In this document: piece by piece, positions 41,535 to 46,822 of the stretch
Position numbering within the stretch: the stretch's first letter is position 1
How the letters are laid out: each line of letters opens with the position of its first letter
From: DATKLX01 sp035542155
GTDB taxonomy: Bacteria; Chloroflexota; Anaerolineae; Anaerolineales; Anaerolineaceae
NCBI GenBank assembly: GCA_035542155.1
Contig: DATKLX010000162.1
Location: 1-46,822 of the forward strand
Direction: 5' to 3'
DNA length: 46,822 bases
Made by a program: the position numbers and the translations under genes
The notes under the pieces: model-generated
Told to the model about the DNA's origin: nothing
Databases searched by the model: none
Seen by the model: only the letters and a program-made list of their open reading frames with translations

Positions 41535-42260
41535 ATGTTTTTTCGACAGTTCTTGCACGAGGAACGGGCGTGTTTATCGTATCTGGTCGGCTGCCCCACC
41601 AAGGGGCTGTGCGCGGCCATCGATCCCCAGGGAGACCCGGCACGCTACATTCGCGAGATGAACCAGCATGGGATGCAGATCAGCCATATCCTGGAAACCC
41701 ACATCCACGCCGACCATCGCTCGGGCGCGCTCCAGCTTCAGCAACAAACCGGCGCTCCCATCTATCTGGGTCCGGGAAGCGATGTTTATTTCGAGCATAA
41801 CGAACTTGTAGATGGCCAGGTTCTGGAAGTAGGCAACCGCCGGATCCGCGTGATCCACACCCCAGGACACACCCCTGAGCACGTCTGCCTGCTTGGAGAC
41901 GACTGGTACCTCTTGACCGGGGATACCCTCTTTGTTGGCGACGTTGGGCGGGTGGATCTAGCCGAGGGGACCCTATCCACAGACGATCTCGAGAACCGCG
42001 CCAGCCAGCTCTACCAGAGCCTGCAAAAGTTGCTCGGACTGCCCGACTGGACCGAGGTTTATCCGGCGCACTACGCCGGTTCGGTGTGCGGGCGGGGAAT
42101 GGACGGGAAGACGATTTCGACCATAGGCCATGAGCGGCGAAACAACCCAGCCTTTCAAATGGACGCAGCAGCCTTTATCCGTTCCCAGACCCAAAATCTC
42201 CCGCCTCTCCCGGAAGATTTTCTGGCGATCAAGGAAGAGAACCTTGGCCGGGGTGACTGA
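41535..42260 (+). CDS. Metallo-beta-lactamase-fold hydrolase, persulfide dioxygenase-like
   Basis: 241 residues. The metal motif is THIHADHRSGA, followed by HTPGHTPEHVCL and LTGDTLFVGDVGR. The C-terminal HYAGSVCGRGMDGKTISTIGHE resembles ETHE1/Blh-type persulfide dioxygenases that oxidise glutathione persulfide or related species. An Fe(II) enzyme is likely. It directly follows the ArsR-rhodanese gene (GGAGG overlaps the end of that gene), the same pairing as in BigR/SqrR-type sulfide-response operons (family knowledge). Confidence 0.85.
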   Translation: MFFRQFLHEERACLSYLVGCPTKGLCAAIDPQGDPARYIREMNQHGMQISHILETHIHADHRSGALQLQQQTGAPIYLGPGSDVYFEHNELVDGQVLEVGNRRIRVIHTPGHTPEHVCLLGDDWYLLTGDTLFVGDVGRVDLAEGTLSTDDLENRASQLYQSLQKLLGLPDWTEVYPAHYAGSVCGRGMDGKTISTIGHERRNNPAFQMDAAAFIRSQTQNLPPLPEDFLAIKEENLGRGD

Positions 42261-43001
42261 GCATCCTCAGCCAGTTTCCCCAACGATCCGCCTGGGGCTG
42301 CGGGAGAACTGGCGGCAGTTTGCCCTGCTGGTGCTGATCAACGCTTTTGTCGGGTCGATGGTGGGGAGGGATGGAGCGTACTATCTTGCCGTTGGTGGCC
42401 AAGGCCGATTTTGGGCTGGCCTCTCAGACCGTCACCCTCTCTTTCCTGGTCAGCTTCGGCCTGGTGAAGGCGGCCGCAAACCTGTTTGCCGGGCGCTTTT
42501 CTGAACGGATCGGCCGCAAGCGGATCCTGGTGGCGGGGTGGCTGGCGGGGCTGTTCGTCCCGGTGCTGCTGATCCTTGCCCCGAGCTGGGGATGGGTCGT
42601 CTTTGCCAACGTGCTCCTGGGGACCAACCAGGGATTGTGCTGGTCCACGACCGTGATCATGAAGATCGACCTGGTAGGGCTGACACGGCGCGGCTTGGCG
42701 ATGGGGTTCAATGAGGCTGCCGGCTATCTGGCTGTTTCCTTCTCTGCTTTTTTAACTGGATATCTGGCCAGTGGGTACGGGCTCAGACCGGTCCCCTTCC
42801 TTCCTGGAATTGGGTTTGCAGCCTTTGGGCTACTCTTTTCCCTACTCTTTGTGCGTGAAACTCTTCCTTATGCCCATCTGGAAGCAGCCGGGCACCCAGA
42901 TTCCAAGCTGTCTGATTCACGCCCAGTCCAACAGCCTCCCTTTGGAAAAATTTTTCTGTGGACCTCCTGGAAGAACCGCTCCCTGTTCTCCGCCAGCCAG
43001 G
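42253..43001 (+). pseudogene. MFS transporter gene, frameshifted and truncated
   Basis: Starts at GTG 42253, overlapping the upstream stop. The first 35 codons (RENWRQFALLVLINAFVGSMVG) continue in the next frame as MERTILPLVAKADFGLASQTVT and the MFS signature FAGRFSERIGRKRIL. The shift coincides with a tandem GGGAGGGA at 42364-42371; removing one GGGA restores VGMERTILPL. About eight helices follow, then the gene breaks off after SLFSASQ (42987-43001). The missing C-terminal half shows it is not functional as a standard 12-helix carrier. Confidence 0.8.
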
Positions 43002-43642
43002 GGAGCCAGGAGGATAAGCCAATAGCGTCCTTCACCGCGTCCCAGGCCCAGCGCAAACATGAGCAGCGCATTAGCAAACAGCACCATGGTCAGACTGCCA
43101 ACCGGTAAGCCCAAATTCTTTATGGCGAAGAGGGTGAAGATCATGGTGACTACCGTGGGGATTAGTATATAAGACAAGACGGTGACATCCCAGAAGTATT
43201 GGCTGGAACTTCCACCCTGAACGCCCTCAATGACGGTGGAAGGATGAGCGTACAGGTTGGAAAACTGGGTAAAGAAGGTGAAGATCGATAGGCCGAAGAG
43301 CACCGTAAGGATCACGGGGAGCTGTCCGCCCCAATTCCTATGAGTGGATGCTCTCATCCGTTCCTGGTTGGCCCGTATGGGACCGGTGATCAATAGGAAC
43401 CCACCGGTGGCCAACACCAGGTGGGCCGGAGACAAGAGCGCTTCCATGTCGGCTTCGAAGCCGAATAGTGTATGCCAGGTCAGATCAAACCCGCCCCCAA
43501 AGGTAAATATGAAGAACCCCAAAAAGGACAGCTGGTACCCGCCAGGCAACGAGATCATCCAGGGATATCCCCGGCGATGATTTTGGAGCATTTTGATCGC
43601 CAGGGTCAGCCCCGCGGCAAGCATGCCGCTGTACAGGACAGC
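43002..43642 (-). pseudogene. Multi-helix membrane protein, truncated at both ends
   Basis: The frame opens after TAG (43643-43645) with AVLYSGMLAAGLTLAIK and continues through GYPWMISLPGGYQLSFLG, GGGFDLTWHTLFGFEADMEALLSP and several more helices. Similar proteins, from memory, carry about 60 residues with one or two helices before AVLYSG. The 3' end runs into inverted MFS sequence around 43002, so the original C-terminus is lost. Function unknown. Confidence 0.65.
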
Positions 43643-43662
43643 CTAAAATCATCCTGTACTTT

Positions 43663-43683
43663 TATGATATAACGTATATCATA
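43663..43683. promoter_or_regulatory. Palindrome upstream of the TetR gene
   Basis: TATGATAT-AACGT-ATATCATA, 8-base perfect arms, about 100 bases upstream of the TetR start, with a third ATATCATA copy nearby (43688-43695, AATATCAT form). It is a likely operator for the TetR protein. The promoter it controls is unclear. Confidence 0.6.
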
Positions 43684-43782
43684 AGAAATATCATATTACA
43701 GAAAGAAGGATCGTCAACCGCGAATTGGGTTTGCAGATTACTTACTGAACAGAATGTTCAACAAGGCGAAAGCAGAGGAATC

Positions 43783-44385
43783 ATGGAACCGGCAGAGAAG
43801 ACGGATCGAAGAAGTGTACGCTCGCAGCGATTATTGAGCGATGCGCTGGTTTCCCTCGTCCTGGAAAAAGGGTACGACGAGATCACGAACAAGGACATTA
43901 CCGATCGGGCCGATGTGGCCTATGTGACCTTTTATCGCCACTACAAAGACAAAGATGACCTGATGAACCGGATCATCCAGGCCAGCCTGGCTGGACTGAT
44001 TGAACGGATCGAGCAGGCGGCCCGCAGCGCCTTTGGGGATGGAGGCGATGATCAGGAAGGCCAACTCATTTTCCGGCACGTCCAGGAGAACGCGGATCTG
44101 TACCGGATCCTCTTGAGCAGTATGGGTGCTTCGCGCGTGCGCAAGCAGGTTCAGGATGCGGTGGCAAGCGTTTTCCGGAAGAACTGCCCACCGACCCGGT
44201 CGGCAAATCCCCTGATCCCAGGGGACGTGATCGCCGGCCACATGGCTACATCACTTCTGGGGCTGGTCGAATGGTGGTTGGAACACGAGATGGCGTTACC
44301 GGCGGATCACATGAGTAGAATTTATCACGAAATGATCATCGCCGCCTCGGCCCGCCTGCTTGTTTTGGATCGCTCGTTCCCCTGA
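43783..44385 (+). CDS. TetR/AcrR-family transcriptional regulator
   Basis: 200 residues. N-terminal helix-turn-helix: LLSDALVSLVLEKGYDEITNKDITDRADVAYVTFYRHYKDKDDLM. The C-terminal half (about 80-190) resembles the TetR_C (DhaS/PF14278-type) ligand domain. The start lies after AGAGG. Its normal targets may have been the broken genes to the left, since the palindrome at 43663 lies between them. Confidence 0.85.
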   Translation: MEPAEKTDRRSVRSQRLLSDALVSLVLEKGYDEITNKDITDRADVAYVTFYRHYKDKDDLMNRIIQASLAGLIERIEQAARSAFGDGGDDQEGQLIFRHVQENADLYRILLSSMGASRVRKQVQDAVASVFRKNCPPTRSANPLIPGDVIAGHMATSLLGLVEWWLEHEMALPADHMSRIYHEMIIAASARLLVLDRSFP

Positions 44386-44395
44386 GGCCAATTAC

Positions 44396-45709
44396 TTATT
44401 GCGATAATTCGATCAGGAACCAGGTCTCCATTTCGCCCTTCCCTTTGACCTCAATGGGGCCTTGCAGCTCGCACTGAAATTCATCCCGGATCAGCTCGTA
44501 GGTAGCCTTGGTGATCTGGATCCGCCCCGGTTTTCCCTGGCTCTCCATGCGGCTGGCGGTGTTGACCGTGTCCCCCCAGACATCGTAAGCAAACTTATTG
44601 TGGCCGATAACCCCGGCAATCACCGGTCCGGAATTAATCCCCATGCGAAAGGCCAGGCGCCTGCCCGCTACAGGCGGCAAGTTGTTGATGTAAGCTTGCA
44701 TCTCCAAGGCCAGGCGCGCCAGCACCTGGGCATGGTCGCTTCTCGGCTGTGGAATGCCGGCAGCAATCATGTAGTTATCCCCGATCGTGCGGATCTTTTC
44801 CGCCCCGTGTTTCTCGATCAGAGAATCGAAGCGGGAATAAATCGTGTTGAGCAGCTCCACCATCTCGGTAGGGGATAGCGTGTTGGTCAGGGGTGTAAAC
44901 CCCACCAAGTCGGCAAACAAAATGCTCACTGCCTCACAGTGGTCAGCAATGGTCTTCTCACCACTCTTCAGACGCTCAGCGATTTGCCGAGGAAGAATGT
45001 TTAACAAAAGGCCTTCCGAGCGATCCTGTTCCATTTTCAACAAGCGGTAGGCCAGCTCCTTCTGGCCGACGAAATAATGCAACAGGATGAAAGCGATGGT
45101 CGAGACGGCGCCTAGATTCAACACAAAGAAAACGACGATCAATCCCTGAGGGAGATGATTGGTCAGGCGGGCGAAGGGTTGTAAAAATCCGCTCAGGGCT
45201 AGCAAAACCAGATACGCAGCCAGCCAGCGCGGAGACTGCCGGTATTCTGCGAATAATAAGGCTCCCAGGGGGCAGATAAAGGACCAGAGGATCACCGCAC
45301 TGGAGTTGATGTAGCCGCCCAGCGCGAGCATCAGTAGAAAAGGCAAGAACAGGATCAGGATGAGCTGGCTATTGCGAAAAAAATAGTATCTGCGGGTCAG
45401 CGCAAAATGGATGACGCTCAACAGCGACACTATCGCGTAGGAGAGTGGGATCATGCCGGCAACCGGCTCCCCGAAGAGAATATAGACGATCCCCCAGGCC
45501 GCGCCGGCAGCGATGAACATATAACTGCCCACTACCAGCAGGGATTTTTGCAGGCGGATATCTTGAGAATCATCCACCCCTTTCCCAATCCTGGACAAAA
45601 CAGTGAAAGGAGAACCTCCAGCGTGAGTGGCCATCTTTTTCTCCCGAACCGAATCATTTGAATCTGGCACACCCGGCTGATGATCTGTTTTGGCGAGCCC
45701 CAAGACCAT
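44396..45709 (-). CDS. Membrane adenylate cyclase (class III)
   Basis: 437 residues. Residues 50-215 carry about six membrane helices. Residues 245-435 are a class III cyclase: SILFADLVGFTPLTN with the metal Asp, EKIRTIGDNYM with the second metal Asp and the Lys that favours ATP, INSGPVIAGVIG, and VWGDTVNTASRM with the transition-state Asn/Arg. It should make cAMP from ATP in response to a membrane signal. The start at 45709 is chosen by length; MATHAGG at codon 26 is an alternative. It converges with the TetR gene with a 10-base gap. Confidence 0.85.
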   Translation of the reverse strand: MVLGLAKTDHQPGVPDSNDSVREKKMATHAGGSPFTVLSRIGKGVDDSQDIRLQKSLLVVGSYMFIAAGAAWGIVYILFGEPVAGMIPLSYAIVSLLSVIHFALTRRYYFFRNSQLILILFLPFLLMLALGGYINSSAVILWSFICPLGALLFAEYRQSPRWLAAYLVLLALSGFLQPFARLTNHLPQGLIVVFFVLNLGAVSTIAFILLHYFVGQKELAYRLLKMEQDRSEGLLLNILPRQIAERLKSGEKTIADHCEAVSILFADLVGFTPLTNTLSPTEMVELLNTIYSRFDSLIEKHGAEKIRTIGDNYMIAAGIPQPRSDHAQVLARLALEMQAYINNLPPVAGRRLAFRMGINSGPVIAGVIGHNKFAYDVWGDTVNTASRMESQGKPGRIQITKATYELIRDEFQCELQGPIEVKGKGEMETWFLIELSQ

Positions 45710-46116
45710 ACCAACCTAAAGGGAAAGGGCTAGAATCACGAGTCCAATTACCTGGCAACTCAAAACCTACCAAACCAGATTAAGCTGTCCCCGAGAAAGG
45801 CCTCCGGGAAAACCAGGCGGTGGATAAGGCGATATTTTCCAGATTATATATCGATTTTTGCGCGAACTGTTGCCTCTAAGATTATTTGGAAATTTAAGAG
45901 AACTGAAATATCTGATTTATGGATCATCAGAAAAAATAATTGGTCAAGGTACCAATCAATTGGGCCTTTCTAATTACTTGAAAAACCGTCGTATAACTCT
46001 ATTTGTAAGATTATTTTTGTGAAAATATCGCCGCTAAATCCCCACTCCAGGCAATTTATCGAGAACAAAAACCGTCGTACAACAAAAACGAAAACATTCC
46101 AAATAAAACTTACTCT
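45710..46116. other. AT-rich intergenic region with a 13-bp direct repeat
   Basis: No gene recognised. AAAAACCGTCGTA occurs at 45981-45993 and 46067-46079 in the same orientation. Base composition is clearly lower in GC than the surroundings. No terminator or RNA motif was identified. Confidence 0.5.
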
Positions 46117-46647
46117 TTACCGATTACGACTCGCCAGAAAATCGGAGAAGGTGTCAGCGGGCAGCTTGCGGTTCCTTTGAAGCATGTCCCTCCAGATTGC
46201 GTTTCCCTGTCCTTCGCTGATCAAGTGTTGTTCAAGCGCCTCTACCATGATATCGGCGCTGGTACGGTGCTACAAGTGGAACAATTGAATATAGGGCAAA
46301 ATATCCCGCATATTATTGCTCCCCAAGATTCCATTATGTTGTTTGGTCAGAACATTCGCGGCAGCCTCCCCGCTGCCAATCACCTTATATCCCTGATCCG
46401 GATGGGTGGTCAGCTTCAGGTATAAGTTTCCCGGATCAGTGCCGGCGGCGATCTGGTAGAGCACGACTCGATTCGCTTTCAACAATGCATCCACCCTGAT
46501 TTTCATGAACTGCACTTTGCCCAGCTCCCTATACACTTGCTGGGGGATACCAATGCGCCCGGCGTATAACTGAAGAATGAGATTCTCATAGTGAACGATC
46601 AGAAATGTCGAGAGGCAATCCGTATCGAGGAATAACGGCTCAGTCAT
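46117..46647 (-). pseudogene. PIN-domain toxin interrupted by an in-frame amber codon
   Basis: ATG at 46647 begins MTEPLFLDTDCLSTFLIV, a PIN-type start with early acidic residues. GSGEAAANVLTKQHNGILGSNNMRDI is the second acidic cluster. TAG at 46270-46272 stops the frame after 125 codons. Beyond it, in the same frame, follow ADIMVEALEQHLISEGQGNA and RNRKLPADTFSDFLASRN to TAA at 46117, the usual C-terminal end of this PIN family. It is therefore a full-length 176-codon gene with one nonsense codon. The catalytic acids lie before the stop, so residual activity is possible. Confidence 0.65.
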
Positions 46648-46822
46648 ACCTCTCCTGGCCTTCGGCTTCCAGGTTGTAGACGATGTCGGCCCGGTAGGCA
46701 TCCAGCAGCAGCTCTTCGTACTTGCCGTTGGAAATCAACTCACGATCGTTCAGCTGCTGCGTTAACTCGATATAGCTTCCAGTCGTATAATATTGCCGCT
46801 CAGCTGGGGTGGGGATATATAG
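46640..46822 (-). CDS. Partial gene upstream of the PIN gene, possible antitoxin
   Basis: The C-terminal 60 residues are visible (RELISNGKYEELLLDAYRAD near the end); the start lies beyond the window. The stop overlaps the PIN start by 8 bases, the tight coupling usual for toxin-antitoxin pairs. The family is not recognised from this part. Confidence 0.5.
   Translation of the reverse strand, partial: LYIPTPAERQYYTTGSYIELTQQLNDRELISNGKYEELLLDAYRADIVYNLEAEGQERYD

Noticed and set aside
28837..46272. Amber (TAG) recoding, for example by pyrrolysine, to explain interrupted frames at 29026 and 46270
   Set aside because: TAG is an ordinary stop in intact genes of this window (for example 16933, 22316, 3179), and the interrupted frames sit among other decayed genes.
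1..46822. tRNA, rRNA or replication origin
   Set aside because: I found no cloverleaf with a T-loop signature in the intergenic regions, no rRNA-like stretch and no DnaA-box cluster.

Overview
The window looks like chromosomal DNA of an anaerobic-type bacterium of the phylum Chloroflexota (class Anaerolineae is my best guess). The inference rests on moderately GC-rich DNA, a WD40/NB-ARC STAND protein with the C-terminal tail common in this phylum, a kinase fused to a PQQ-type propeller, HD-GYP and CpaE/TadZ-like signalling proteins, and both T-box and M-box leaders. No rRNA, tRNA or CRISPR array is visible. Taxonomy is inference only; no marker gene settles it.

Layout, left half. Positions 1-3090 hold a carotenoid operon on the minus strand (crtB, crtY, crtI, the last cut by the window edge). 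Then come a beta-hydroxyacid dehydrogenase, an ABC-2 exporter pair, an ECF sigma/anti-sigma pair and an EamA exporter. From 8976 to 16410 lies an unusual operon: a valine T-box leader, an archaeal-type valyl-tRNA synthetase, a GH13 amylase, then a second, bacterial-type valyl-tRNA synthetase. Upstream is a low-molecular-weight phosphatase coupled to a 1228-residue HTH-NB-ARC-WD40 protein with 14 blades. A serine hydrolase, a small anchored beta-barrel protein, a TadZ-like ATPase and a Ser/Thr kinase-propeller protein follow. The kinase has no canonical start codon covering its glycine loop. It is divergent from an HD-GYP protein with a long structured leader.

Layout, right half. A complete fructose PTS (EIIA-HPr-EI fusion, 1-phosphofructokinase, EIIB-EIIB-EIIC) is divergent from a LacI-family regulator, and each promoter carries a matching operator. 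An M-box (Mg2+) riboswitch precedes an isoprenylcysteine-methyltransferase-like membrane protein. A gene graveyard (37.07-38.13 kb) contains remnants of a methyltransferase, an ISL3-type transposase and a PsbP/DcrB-like protein. Next is a divergent sulfur/selenium-type locus. On one side is a DsrE-like gene with an in-frame TGA at the family's redox cysteine, followed by a hairpin at SECIS distance (a probable selenoprotein), then a methyltransferase and a nucleoside phosphorylase. On the other side are a PhnD-like protein, an ArsR-rhodanese fusion and a persulfide-dioxygenase-like hydrolase, behind a perfect ArsR-type palindrome. A broken MFS gene and a broken membrane protein gene meet at a deletion junction. 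The window ends with a TetR regulator, a membrane adenylate cyclase and a PIN toxin gene interrupted by an amber codon.

The most interesting points are the probable DsrE selenoprotein in a persulfide-responsive neighbourhood, the duplicated valyl-tRNA synthetases under one T-box, the M-box on a non-transporter gene, and the non-AUG start of the kinase.
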